64,000 nucleotides of DNA, from positions 1-64,000 of the forward strand of contig JAHJKA010000054.1 of assembly GCA_018822545.1 (NCBI GenBank), in the 5' to 3' direction. The notes under the pieces were generated by a model. The model saw nothing but the letters and a program-made list of their open reading frames with translations, was not told the DNA's origin and searched no databases. This stretch comes from Pseudomonadota bacterium. GTDB taxonomy: Bacteria; Desulfobacterota; Desulfobulbia; Desulfobulbales; SURF-16. A program made the position numbers and the translations under genes. The number at the start of each line of letters is the position of its first letter. The stretch's first letter is position 1. This document shows, one piece after another, positions 55,075 to 63,562 of this stretch.

Positions 55075-56613
55075 ATGACATCCTTACTGCAGATCGCCCC
55101 ATGGCTCATTGCCCTTGGCCTCATGGCCATGCTCCTTTTTTTTGTCTTCAGAAAACAGCACCTTCTCAAGCTACAGCTCGCCGAAAGTCTTGAGGCTGCC
55201 ACCGCTCTTGATCTCCAGCTTGCCGTACTCACCGAACGCGCCTCGTCAGCGGATGCTGAATACGGCCGCAAGGAACAGGAGGCTAACAAACAGTATGCAG
55301 CCCTTCTTGCCGAGCACAGCAAATTGCACGAAGAGATGGCAGAGCTCAGCTCTAGACACAGCACCTTGCGGGCCGACATGGCCGCTGTGACCACCAAGCT
55401 CCAAAGGATTGAGGAGCTGACCCGGGAACGGGATGCCGCGCGCAGCGAGCTTGCGAGTCTGCGCGTTGAAAAAAACAGTATCGACACCAATCATGCTGCC
55501 CTGCAGACCAAGATCGCCGAAGAACGTAAAGCCTCCGAAGACAAGCTCAAGCTTCTCCAGCAGGCCGAAGTAAAAATGACCAAGGAGTTTGAAAACCTCG
55601 CCAACCGCATTTTTGAAGAGAAACATGAAAAATTCAGCAAGGTGAGCAAAACCAACATTGAATCCATACTCACCCCCATGCGGGAGCAACTCACCAGCTT
55701 TCGGGAAAGGGTTGATCATGTCTACGATAAGGAAAACAAGGAGCGCGCCTCCCTGCTCACCGAAATCAATCAACTTAAGTTATTAAACGAACGCATTGGC
55801 ACCGATGCCCTCAACCTCACCAAGGCCCTAAAGGGTGACAGCAAGATGCGCGGCAACTGGGGCGAGATGCAGCTCGAGAGGCTCCTGGAGGAGTCTGGCC
55901 TCAGCAGGGGGCGAGAGTACGAGGTTCAGGTAAGCCTCCACGACGACAAGGGAAAACGGTTGCAACCCGATGTGGTGATCCACCTGCCTGAGAAAAAAGA
56001 TGTGGTGATCGACTCCAAAGTCTCGTTGGTAGCCTATGAACAATACCACGCTGCAGATAATGATGCCGAGCGCCAGCGCCAGATCAGAAGCCACATTGCC
56101 TCCTTACGCACCCATTTCACCGGACTCAGCGCCAAAAATTACGACGAACTCATCGGCGTCAACTCCCTGGATCTGGTGATCATGTTCGTTCCCATTGAAC
56201 CGGCACTGCTCCTGGCCTTTGAACACGAACCAAACCTGTTCACCGAGGCCTTCAATCAAAAGATCCTGCTGGTCAGCCCCTCCACCCTGATGGCCACCCT
56301 GCAGATCATTAATAATATCTGGCGCTATGAGCACCAGAACATCAACGCCCAGCAGATCGCCACTGACGCCGGCCGTCTTCACGATCAATTTGTCCTGTTT
56401 ATCGAGGCCCTGGAACAGGTGGGAGCGCAGTTGGGCAAGGCCACGGAAAGCTACGAGATCGCCCACAAGCGTCTTACCAGCGGCAAGGGGAATCTGGTGG
56501 GACGCACTGTCAAACTGCAGAAGCTGGGGGCCAAAACCAAGAAGGTGATCGACGCCCAGCTTTTGGAGTCGGCAGCTGTGGAGGAGGATGAGGTGGAGGA
56601 GTTGGAAGGGTAA
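55075..56613 (+). CDS. rmuC: RmuC-family DNA recombination protein
   Basis: 512 aa. A single N-terminal membrane helix (about 5-26), a long coiled coil (about 30-190), then a nuclease-like domain: MRGNWGEMQLERLLEESGL, QPDVVIHLPEKKDVVIDSKVSLVAYEQY with the DSK motif, and VIMFVPIEPALLLAFE. RmuC limits inversion recombination and belongs to the PD-(D/E)XK relatives. Confidence 0.92.
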   Translation: MTSLLQIAPWLIALGLMAMLLFFVFRKQHLLKLQLAESLEAATALDLQLAVLTERASSADAEYGRKEQEANKQYAALLAEHSKLHEEMAELSSRHSTLRADMAAVTTKLQRIEELTRERDAARSELASLRVEKNSIDTNHAALQTKIAEERKASEDKLKLLQQAEVKMTKEFENLANRIFEEKHEKFSKVSKTNIESILTPMREQLTSFRERVDHVYDKENKERASLLTEINQLKLLNERIGTDALNLTKALKGDSKMRGNWGEMQLERLLEESGLSRGREYEVQVSLHDDKGKRLQPDVVIHLPEKKDVVIDSKVSLVAYEQYHAADNDAERQRQIRSHIASLRTHFTGLSAKNYDELIGVNSLDLVIMFVPIEPALLLAFEHEPNLFTEAFNQKILLVSPSTLMATLQIINNIWRYEHQNINAQQIATDAGRLHDQFVLFIEALEQVGAQLGKATESYEIAHKRLTSGKGNLVGRTVKLQKLGAKTKKVIDAQLLESAAVEEDEVEELEG

Positions 56614-56682
56614 TGTGGTGATGTCGCTTTTTTGAGAGGCAAGGTACCGTGTGTGTTTCTTTTGTCTTGGTTGCCAATGAAA

Positions 56683-56734
56683 CTGTGTTACTTTTCGGCC
56701 ACTTCGCTGGCTACTTGCCTGAAAAGTAACACAG
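56683..56734. repeat. Dispersed repeat with 14-bp inverted ends
   Basis: CTGTGTTACTTTTC at 56683-56696 and its complement at 56721-56734 flank CACTTCGCTGGCT. The interior and the following GGCGAAAAGG recur at 58341-58395. The flank to 57031 contains an open frame on the plus strand that looks like repeat-derived noise. Confidence 0.6.
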
Positions 56735-57031
56735 CCAGTGCAACGGGCGAAAAGGGCACCCCAACAGACCTGGCCTACGGCACGCTCTCCTTCCGCCGTG
56801 AAAAGGGAATTTTAAAAACTCGCTTCGCTCAGACAGTTTACAAATCTTATCCTTTTCCCGGCTCCCAGCTCGCTCAGGTCTGCAATGGAGAAATAGTTAA
56901 ATGCAGAAGAAAGGGACCTTTTAGACTAGGGTCTTTGAGTAAAGGAGCTTACTTCATTCAGGTGGGCCATACCGCGGCAAAAACATGGTCAGGCTCCGAT
57001 TACCATTACTTAAGCTTTTGGCAAGGTTTGT

Positions 57032-57253
57032 TCACTCAGAAGTCTTGGATCTTATTCGTTCAAACTCTTGCTTATTGGGCAGGCTCGTATCACCCCAATT
57101 GCATTTGCGATCATTTGAGTTTGTACCAACGGCTGAGATCAGTTTTCTAAGATTGGATGATTTGCATTGAGGACAGCAGATTTTTTCGTGCACCTTTGTT
57201 ATTTCTTCAAATTTATTACTACAATCTTTACATTCAAATTCAAAAATCGGCAT
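57032..57253 (-). CDS. FmdB-family zinc-ribbon protein
   Basis: 73 aa with AAAGGAAT before the ATG. MPIFEFECKDCSNKFEE and CCPQCKSSNLRKLIS match the FmdB zinc ribbon with both CxxC pairs intact. The codon use is AT-rich like the surrounding region. Role unknown. Confidence 0.75.
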   Translation of the reverse strand: MPIFEFECKDCSNKFEEITKVHEKICCPQCKSSNLRKLISAVGTNSNDRKCNWGDTSLPNKQEFERIRSKTSE

Positions 57254-57317
57254 GGGCTATTCCTTTTAGTATTATCCAGCGAATTGATTTTTTTTTTTTA
57301 GGATCTTGGATTTATCC

Positions 57318-57425
57318 CGCCGCCGAACGCAAAGCTGAGACGCGCGCCTTACGGAGGTTGATAAGTTCGGCCAAAGCCGTTAAAATCGGCGAGCTCGCCC
57401 GTCGTGCTTGAGCGAACTGTTATGT
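57318..57425. other. attC-like sequence (integron cassette end), tentative
   Basis: The minus strand reads GACATAACAGTTCGCTCAAG directly after the higA stop. This resembles the 5' end of aadA-type attC sites (GTCTAACAATTCGTTCAAGC). About 100 bases on, GCGTTCGGC stands where GTTRRRY would be expected, with GGCGAGCTCGCC between. On the minus strand GTTATGC also occurs upstream of higB (58104-58110). Pairing of the ends is imperfect, so this may be a decayed site or chance. Confidence 0.35.
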
Positions 57426-57432
57426 CATTTTT

Positions 57433-57729
57433 TTAATTATTGGCCACAATCTTTATTTCAAGGTGGCAACCTACGGCCTTGGCATATTTCTTTAGGGTGG
57501 CAATGGATGGTGAATGTTGACCACTGCTTAGAGAGGATTCAAGACGTGTTATCGCTGGTGCTTTAGTGCCCATACGTTTAGCAATTTCTGCTTGGCTTAA
57601 TCCTGCTGTTTGGCGTGCTTTTAATAATTCATGAAGCAGGGAAAATTCAGGCTCCAAAGCATCATAAGCAACCTTGACCCCATTTTGTTTTAATGCCCTT
57701 TCTTTTAATTCAGAATGTTTCATTTTCAA
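57433..57729 (-). CDS. higA: HigA-type antitoxin (XRE helix-turn-helix)
   Basis: 98 aa. SLLHELLKARQTAGLSQAEIAKRMGTKAPAITRLESSL is the HTH, with the C-terminal TLKKYAKAVGCHLEIKI typical of HigA antitoxins. The ATG overlaps the end of the preceding toxin gene by 20 bases. Intact, in contrast to its partner. Alternative start at the third residue (Met). Confidence 0.85.
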   Translation of the reverse strand: MKMKHSELKERALKQNGVKVAYDALEPEFSLLHELLKARQTAGLSQAEIAKRMGTKAPAITRLESSLSSGQHSPSIATLKKYAKAVGCHLEIKIVANN

Positions 57730-58049
57730 GCACCTCGCTCATTCTTGTTTTGGCGATCTTAATTTCTTTTTTTGGTGTTTTTTGAGATTTTTTTATAAAT
57801 GAATGAGTGGAGCATTACGATCTTCTTACCAACCTTTGTGCAAAAGAAAACCCTTGCTATGCCTTCTTTGCTTTTCACTCGTAATTAAAAAAGGCCATTT
57901 TCGATTGATTTGGTATGTGGCAAGCCGAGATTTGAACCAAATTCAAGCATTAAGTCTGTGAGTCGTAAATACCTGGCCAATAAACCATCGGGTAGATCCA
58001 GAATCTCCTTCTCGAGCTTGTGACTATAATATTGAATTTGCCATTTCAT
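57710..58049 (-). pseudogene. higB: Broken HigB-type (RelE/Gp49-like) toxin gene
   Basis: Starts at 58049 with MKWQIQYYSHKLEKEILDLP and carries LLARYLRLTDLMLEFGSN, the usual HigB body. A TAA at 57885-57887 interrupts it after GLF, where GLFELR is expected (a G to T change of GAA). Reading then continues LRVKSKEGIARVFFC in the same frame until a run of seven A/T at 57788-57794; one base too many there shifts the frame. Removing it gives ...IKIAKTRMSEVLENETF and a stop overlapping higA. Two lesions mean no toxin is made. Confidence 0.85.
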
Positions 58050-58464
58050 AGTTAAATGATAACAAATATGTTACTTGGCAGCAAGAGGGATGATTTTTTA
58101 TTTTGGCATAACATATATAGCTAGGCTGCTGCCCTGCATACAGAATATGTATGTTTATTTTGATTTAGGGATGCATGACTTGCTGCATATGCCCTAGTAC
58201 GCCCTCCCCTCAAAACTCCACCTGATACTCACTCAAAAGCCCTATCATATTAATGGATATGCTTAGGTATTTAATAAAGCCCGCAGGGCCTCCCTATTGC
58301 CCCCCCCCTTCAGCCCTGGCCTGGCAGCGCGCTCACCCACTTCGCTGGCTCGGTTCCTTTTTAGACAAGTAGCCAGTGAAGTGGGCGAAAAGGAACAAAC
58401 TTTCACGAGTAACCAAGACAACAGCAACACCTATGGCTCCCGTACTCCCACTCTCGTGCGAAGC
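58050..58464. other. Intergenic region with a repeat copy
   Basis: No gene. Contains GTTATGC on the minus strand at 58104-58110 and, at 58341-58395, a copy of the 56683 repeat: CACTTCGCTGGCT, later AGCCAGTGAAGTGGGCGAAAAGG, nested complementary arms. Confidence 0.45.
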
Positions 58465-59445
58465 TTAACCCCCATCATAAAGCCGAGCCATGGCCCCGAC
58501 TTCTGCCTTTATCTCCTTGGCCAGTTCGCCAGGCTCCAACACCTGGGCCTGGCTGCCCCAGGAGAGCAGCCATTTTTTGAGTTCAAAGAGGTGGCTGACT
58601 GTCAGCTCTAGATCAAGGCTGCCATCCTCGTTATTGGTAATTTGCTGGCTCTCATGCCAGGTGCGTTCCCTAATATAGGGAGCCACCTCTTTACCAAAAC
58701 GGATGCGGACTTTGGTTTCATTATCACTCCAATGCACCCCGAAATGGCTGGCCGAGATGGCCTGAAAATCAAAATCGTCCGGGATGGTGAAACGTTCCGG
58801 GTGCACTGCCGCTTCCGAAATCCTGGCCAGGCTGAAGGTACGGATGGCTTTGCGCAAATGGCAATAGGCGATGACGTACCAGTCGCCTTCAAAGCGCACT
58901 CCGTGGTACGGGTCGATGCGCCGCTTGCTGCCTTTGTCTTTGCTGCCTGGGAGCTGGTATTTGATATCGAGACTGTGCAGGGTGCGCAGGCCGTCAAAGA
59001 CGGCCTGCCAGATCCCGGGCCGGATCATGGTCTGGGCAGCAGAGAAGAAGGAAAACCGAGAAAAATCAGAGCCGGGGCCCAGGGTGGTCTTGGAGGGCAG
59101 GGAGTCCTCGATCTTTTGGAAGACCTGGCAGAGGTTGTGGTAGACCGGGGTGCCCTCGTACTGACTGAGGAGCTTTTCAGCCAGGTAGATGGCAAAGAGA
59201 TCGCTCTCCTTAACATCCATGGCCGGTAGCTGAAAACGCTCTTCGGTGTAATAATAACCGCGCTCCTTGGCCGAATATTCCAGGGGGGCCTCAAGGTCAT
59301 AGCGCAAATACTCGAGATCACGCTGGATGGTCTTGCTGCTCACCTCCCACTCGGCGGCCAGGGAGCTGCAGTTGGGGAAGCGGCCCTCCTGGATCTTGCG
59401 ATCAATAAAGAGCAGGCGGGAATGCTGCGGTTTGTATTTAGCCAT
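58465..59445 (-). CDS. WYL-domain transcriptional regulator (YafY type)
   Basis: 326 aa. Winged HTH at the N-terminus (RFPNCSSLAAEWEVSSKTIQRDLEYLR), a central WYL-type region (GVRFEGDWYVIAYCHLRKAIRTFSLARI; the WYL triad reads WYV) and a C-terminal WCX part. A 14-bp inverted repeat overlaps the region just upstream of the start, a candidate operator. Ligand unknown; members often sense nucleotides or damage. Confidence 0.85.
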   Translation of the reverse strand: MAKYKPQHSRLLFIDRKIQEGRFPNCSSLAAEWEVSSKTIQRDLEYLRYDLEAPLEYSAKERGYYYTEERFQLPAMDVKESDLFAIYLAEKLLSQYEGTPVYHNLCQVFQKIEDSLPSKTTLGPGSDFSRFSFFSAAQTMIRPGIWQAVFDGLRTLHSLDIKYQLPGSKDKGSKRRIDPYHGVRFEGDWYVIAYCHLRKAIRTFSLARISEAAVHPERFTIPDDFDFQAISASHFGVHWSDNETKVRIRFGKEVAPYIRERTWHESQQITNNEDGSLDLELTVSHLFELKKWLLSWGSQAQVLEPGELAKEIKAEVGAMARLYDGG

Positions 59446-59450
59446 GGACC

Positions 59451-59487
59451 CTCCTGGTTGGTCAATTCATGTCTGACCAACCAGGAG
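59451..59487. promoter_or_regulatory. Inverted repeat upstream of the WYL regulator gene
   Basis: Perfect 14-bp arms CTCCTGGTTGGTCA (59451-59464) and its complement (59474-59487) with a 9-base spacer, 6 bases upstream of the start codon. It could be an autoregulatory operator or leader hairpin; the SD GGAGGG lies in its arm. Confidence 0.5.
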
Positions 59488-59519
59488 TAGCGCATTAACC
59501 GAAAAGAAACGACATTTTT

Positions 59520-59600
59520 TTGCCACGGAACCCACAGAAGAACACTGGAAAAAGAATTTTGGTAAAAGTATTCCGTGTTCTTCCGTGGGTTCCGTGGCAA
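59520..59600. repeat. Inverted repeat, 26-bp arms, putA-WYL gap
   Basis: Arms 59520-59545 and 59575-59600 (TTGCCACGGAACCCAC...) match at 25 of 26 positions with a 29-base spacer. It could end both transcripts or be a mobile repeat unit. Confidence 0.7.
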
Positions 59601-59603
59601 TCT

Positions 59604-62579
59604 TTACATCTGTAAATCCGGGGTAAAACCGCTACGCATGGTGTTTTCGGTGATACAGCGTGGGTTGCAGAAATTCAAGAGATAGCCGGGGCCACCGGCC
59701 TTGGTACCAATACCGCTCATGCCAAAACCACCAAAGGGCTGACGCTGGACCAAAGCACCCGTGCAGCCGCGGTTGATATACAAATTACCCACCTTAAAAT
59801 TCCGGCGGGCCGCCTCCATGTTGCGAGGGCTGCGGGAATAAACCGCGCCGGTGAGGGCAAACTCGGTGCTGTTTGCCACCTCCAGGGCGCTCTTAAAATC
59901 AGGAACCTGCATCACTGTAAGAATGGGCCCGAAGAACTCCTGCTGCATCAAGTCATGGTCGGCCTTGTCCACCTCAAAGATGGTGGGCGGTACAAAAAAT
60001 CCGGCGGTGCGTCCTTCCCCTCTAAAATGGAGCTTGGCGTCTTTGGGCGGTGCCGCAATCAAACGCCCCAGCCGTTCTTGGGCGACCTGATCGATCACCG
60101 GCCCCAGGCGACAGGCCGGATCAGTGGCCGGGGCCATGGGCAGACTGGCACAGGCCTCAAGCAGACGCGGCATAATGAGCTGATAACTCTCCCCCACCAG
60201 GATCAGACGGGAACAGGCCGAACATTTCTGGCCGGCATAACCAAAGGCCGACGGCATGACGCCCTTGATGGCAGCATCAATATCGGCATCCTCATCAACA
60301 ATAATAGCGTTCTTCCCCCCCATCTCACAGACCACCCGCTTCACCTCACGCTGGCCGAGGGCGGTGCGGGCCGCCTTGGCGATGATCTCCAAGCCCACCT
60401 CTTTCGAGCCCGTGAAGGCAATCTGGCAAACATCAGGATGCTCCACAAGATACTTGCCGATATCAGCGCCGGAGCCGGGCAGAAACTGGACAACCTGGGG
60501 AGGAAAGCCCGCCTTAAGCAGACGCTGATAAAATTCAAAGGCCATTGCACTTGCCGACCCGCTCGGTTTGATGATGACGGTATTGCCGGCAACCAGAGCG
60601 GCAGTGGTCATCCCACAGAGAATGGCCAGGGGGAAATTCCAGGGAGAAATGACCACGCAGGGACCACGGCCCTCATAAAAAAGGATGTTCTCCTCGCCAG
60701 CCATATCCCCTTGCGAGCGAGGGCTCAGCTCTTTAAGGGCCTGGCGCGCGTAATACCGGCAGAAATCAATGGCCTCAGCCACATCGCCATCTGCCTCGCG
60801 CCACGGTTTACCAACCTCGTGGGACTGAAGGGCTGCAAGCTCGTAACGATCTTTTTCAAGGATACCGGCCAGACTGGCCAGCAGTTGAGCGCGCTCCACC
60901 AGCGGCCTGTCGCGCCAGGCCGCAAACGCCTCTTTGGCAACAGCCACCGCCTTCTTGGCCTGGGTCTGGGTGACCTGACTTACCTCCGCTACCACCAGAG
61001 CCGCATCATTGGGGGAGACATGTCTTTTTATGGCTTTATTACTGCTCATCTTCCCAGCAATGACATGGGGTACGCTAAGGGGCAGCTTGGCAAGGGAGGC
61101 CGCCAGCGCCGTAACCATCCGGCTGCGCACCTGGGAATCTGTAAAATCAAGAAGATTGACGTTTTGAAAAGGGGTGACGAGATCCCCACGCACCAGTCCT
61201 TCTTTTTCCACCATTTCCGGGCCAGGGTCCGGGGCTGCGAGCATGGTGGCGATGGCAACACCCTCATGATAACTCTGGCGCATAAACCCGGAGTTTGAGG
61301 TGTTTTCAAGAAGACGCCGGACCAGATAGGCCATGCCGGGCAACAATTCCCCAATGGGGGCATAGACCCGAAGACGATAGCCATCCTCAGCCAGGATGCG
61401 ACGCTGGGGCTCAGCCATGCCATAGAGCATCTGCAGCTCAAAACCGTTACGCGGCAGGCCATGCTCCTCAGCCATGACCAGGGCATGAACCAGGGAGCGC
61501 AGATTGTGACTGGCAAAGGCCGGGGTGATCAGCTCCTGGTTCTCAAGAAGCTTGACAGTGAGATGCTCATAACTGGCATCGGTGCGCGTCTTATTGGTGT
61601 AAACCGGGCAGAAAAAACCGTTCTGACGGGCATGCACCACCTCATAATCCCAATAAGCACCCTTGACCAGACGCACGGTAAAGGGGGTGCCTCGCCTTTT
61701 ACTGAGCTCAAGGAGGCGATTGCAGTCGCTGCCGGAGGCCTTGAGATAGGACTGGATCACCAGACCAAGATGGGGCCAGTCAATGAGATCAGGATGGAAA
61801 GCCACCTCCTCAAAAAGATCATAGGTGATATCATGGCAGGCCCATTGTTCCAGATCAAAATTGATAAAGACATTATGGCGCCGTGCGGCCCGCAACAGGG
61901 GCAGCAGTCTTTCCTTAAGACGCGCCACCGAGCCTAGATGATCGGCAGCATCAAGATACGGGTCCAGGGCCGAAATCTTCACCGAGACATTGGCCTTGGG
62001 CTGCGGCCCCATAGGCGAGGAGTAGAGCTGATCATTGTCCGGCCATTTGTCGGCAGCCTTGGCCAGATCGGCAATGAGGTTTAAATAATTCTGGAGGTAG
62101 CGATCGGCCTCCTCATCACTGGTACTGGCTTCGCCTAAGATATCAGCGGTGAATGTCAGATTATTTTGGCCCAGTTTTTTAAAGACGGCCATGGCCTTTT
62201 GCGGGTCAGACTCACAGATAAAACGCCGCGCCATCTCGGTAATATTAGCGCGAATGGCGCGGGTGGCAAGGGGAGCGGCAATACCGCCGCTTGCCATGGA
62301 AAGCACGGAACGAACCATCACCGGCAACTTCCGATCCTGACCCAGGAGATAGTCCTGAACATGGGAGGCAATGGCCGAGGTGGAATGGAGGGCGGGCAGC
62401 ACATCGACAAAGCGGAAGGCATCCACCCTGAAAGCCGCATCATCCATGACCCAGTCAAGGATATGTCCCTGCCAATAGCGGCTGTCAAAGAGACTGGGCA
62501 TCTCGCCCTTCATCCGTTGCCAATACTGCTGACCGAGTTCGCTGATGCGCCGATCAATCCGTTTCTGCTCTGCTGTCAT
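59604..62579 (-). CDS. putA: Bifunctional proline dehydrogenase / delta-1-pyrroline-5-carboxylate dehydrogenase
   Basis: 991 aa. Start ATG 62579 (MTAEQKR); a TTG at 62609 would add ten residues. The proline dehydrogenase barrel spans about 100-430 (FAD site, VRLVKGAYWDYE and the RRGTPFTVR block). The aldehyde dehydrogenase half, about 500-970, has the catalytic Cys in QKCSACSRLILVG and Glu in CEMGGKNA. There is no N-terminal DNA-binding ribbon-helix-helix, so it is not a self-repressing PutA. Converts proline to glutamate through the membrane-linked electron chain. Confidence 0.93.
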   Translation of the reverse strand: MTAEQKRIDRRISELGQQYWQRMKGEMPSLFDSRYWQGHILDWVMDDAAFRVDAFRFVDVLPALHSTSAIASHVQDYLLGQDRKLPVMVRSVLSMASGGIAAPLATRAIRANITEMARRFICESDPQKAMAVFKKLGQNNLTFTADILGEASTSDEEADRYLQNYLNLIADLAKAADKWPDNDQLYSSPMGPQPKANVSVKISALDPYLDAADHLGSVARLKERLLPLLRAARRHNVFINFDLEQWACHDITYDLFEEVAFHPDLIDWPHLGLVIQSYLKASGSDCNRLLELSKRRGTPFTVRLVKGAYWDYEVVHARQNGFFCPVYTNKTRTDASYEHLTVKLLENQELITPAFASHNLRSLVHALVMAEEHGLPRNGFELQMLYGMAEPQRRILAEDGYRLRVYAPIGELLPGMAYLVRRLLENTSNSGFMRQSYHEGVAIATMLAAPDPGPEMVEKEGLVRGDLVTPFQNVNLLDFTDSQVRSRMVTALAASLAKLPLSVPHVIAGKMSSNKAIKRHVSPNDAALVVAEVSQVTQTQAKKAVAVAKEAFAAWRDRPLVERAQLLASLAGILEKDRYELAALQSHEVGKPWREADGDVAEAIDFCRYYARQALKELSPRSQGDMAGEENILFYEGRGPCVVISPWNFPLAILCGMTTAALVAGNTVIIKPSGSASAMAFEFYQRLLKAGFPPQVVQFLPGSGADIGKYLVEHPDVCQIAFTGSKEVGLEIIAKAARTALGQREVKRVVCEMGGKNAIIVDEDADIDAAIKGVMPSAFGYAGQKCSACSRLILVGESYQLIMPRLLEACASLPMAPATDPACRLGPVIDQVAQERLGRLIAAPPKDAKLHFRGEGRTAGFFVPPTIFEVDKADHDLMQQEFFGPILTVMQVPDFKSALEVANSTEFALTGAVYSRSPRNMEAARRNFKVGNLYINRGCTGALVQRQPFGGFGMSGIGTKAGGPGYLLNFCNPRCITENTMRSGFTPDLQM

Positions 62580-62743
62580 AGATAGGTTGCTTTGAGAGGT
62601 ACAAGTCAATGGCCGTAAGCGCCATTAAAGCGCCCGAAATAAGGGAAGGAAGCGGCGTGGCACACAAGATAGAAAAAGTATAGCATGGCAGATTCAGAGA
62701 AATAAAGCAGAAGCGCAAAAAGCAGAAATTTGCTTTCATTTCA

Positions 62744-63250
62744 CTACATAAAGCGGGTCAGCTTGCTTGATTTAATGCCATGGGCAATGGTGTAAAAAAG
62801 ACGCCCATCCTTGGGTAAAATGTTTTGCAGGTGGCGCACCTCCCGCTTCTGGACGTAACAGAAAATCACATCAATGTCCTCCTTCAAACCCCGGCCCTGC
62901 AGGGTGGTGGCCGCAAAACCGTTATCATGGATGACCTTGGCCAGGGCCAGATCCTTGGGCGCAAAAAAAACGACCTCAGCATTGCCAAGGGGAATATTCT
63001 TTTCCAGCAAGACGCCAAGAACACTGCCGATGGCAAAGCCGATACCGTAGATAATGGCATACAAAGGCTCGGTCCTGATCTGTTCCAAGGCCCTTGAAAT
63101 GATGACCAGCCAGAGCGACACCTCTATCACACTGGTGGCGATGACCACCACAATCTGCTTTTGCAGGCGATAGATATCCCGTAGCGAGCCAAAGGCAATA
63201 CTGATTGTCCGCACACAGATAATCAAAACAAAGAGGATGGCAGGATTCAT
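62744..63250 (-). CDS. UPF0316 (DUF5698/DUF2179) membrane protein
   Basis: 168 aa, start ATG 63250 with GGAG upstream. Three hydrophobic segments (LFVLIICVRTISIAFGSL, VVVIATSVIEVSLWLVII, YAIIYGIGFAIGSVLGVLL), then a cytoplasmic DUF2179-type domain (KVIHDNGFAATTLQGRGL). Function unknown. Confidence 0.78.
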   Translation of the reverse strand: MNPAILFVLIICVRTISIAFGSLRDIYRLQKQIVVVIATSVIEVSLWLVIISRALEQIRTEPLYAIIYGIGFAIGSVLGVLLEKNIPLGNAEVVFFAPKDLALAKVIHDNGFAATTLQGRGLKEDIDVIFCYVQKREVRHLQNILPKDGRLFYTIAHGIKSSKLTRFM

Positions 63251-63562
63251 GGGTGGCTGGCTCCAAAAAAATTTACTCCCTATGCCGTCGGGCATTCGAC
63301 TTATTGTGATAAGAGCGATTACGGAAAGTCAACCACGGAGATGGGCTTCCCAAATATTCAGCCCGTGTATCCGGCCTGAAAAAGGCTGACACGTTGCCAT
63401 TCTCAAAATTTTGCAAATCAGTATCAAAAATCTAACCGAGTCATCTCTTGACATTGTTTGGCTTGCCGGCGCATTATTAAGAGAATAACCATTTTCCCCA
63501 ATCAACCTGTAACATCCTTAATTTGTTCTCTTTTCTACTTATCTATCGCATAGAGGTGTTTG
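63251..63562. other. Divergent intergenic region with candidate promoter
   Basis: No gene. TTGACA at 63448-63453, 18-base spacer and CATTAT at 63472-63477 form a fair sigma-70-like promoter for the rightward gene, with about 85 bases to its ATG. Confidence 0.4.
63448..63477 (+). promoter_or_regulatory. Candidate promoter of the solute-binding sensor gene
   Basis: Perfect -35 TTGACA, spacer 18, -10 CATTAT (4 of 6 matches). Confidence 0.4.

Noticed and set aside
56632..57150. Plus-strand frame of 172 codons
   Set aside because: Built from the 56683 repeat and flanking sequence, with no domain or SD; it looks repeat-derived.
57920..57945. tRNA-like TTTGAACC/GGTTCAAATC
   Set aside because: It lies within the broken higB frame; no acceptor stem or cloverleaf could be formed.
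59955..61298. 447-codon frame antisense to putA
   Set aside because: Covers the conserved dehydrogenase half on the other strand; no motif.
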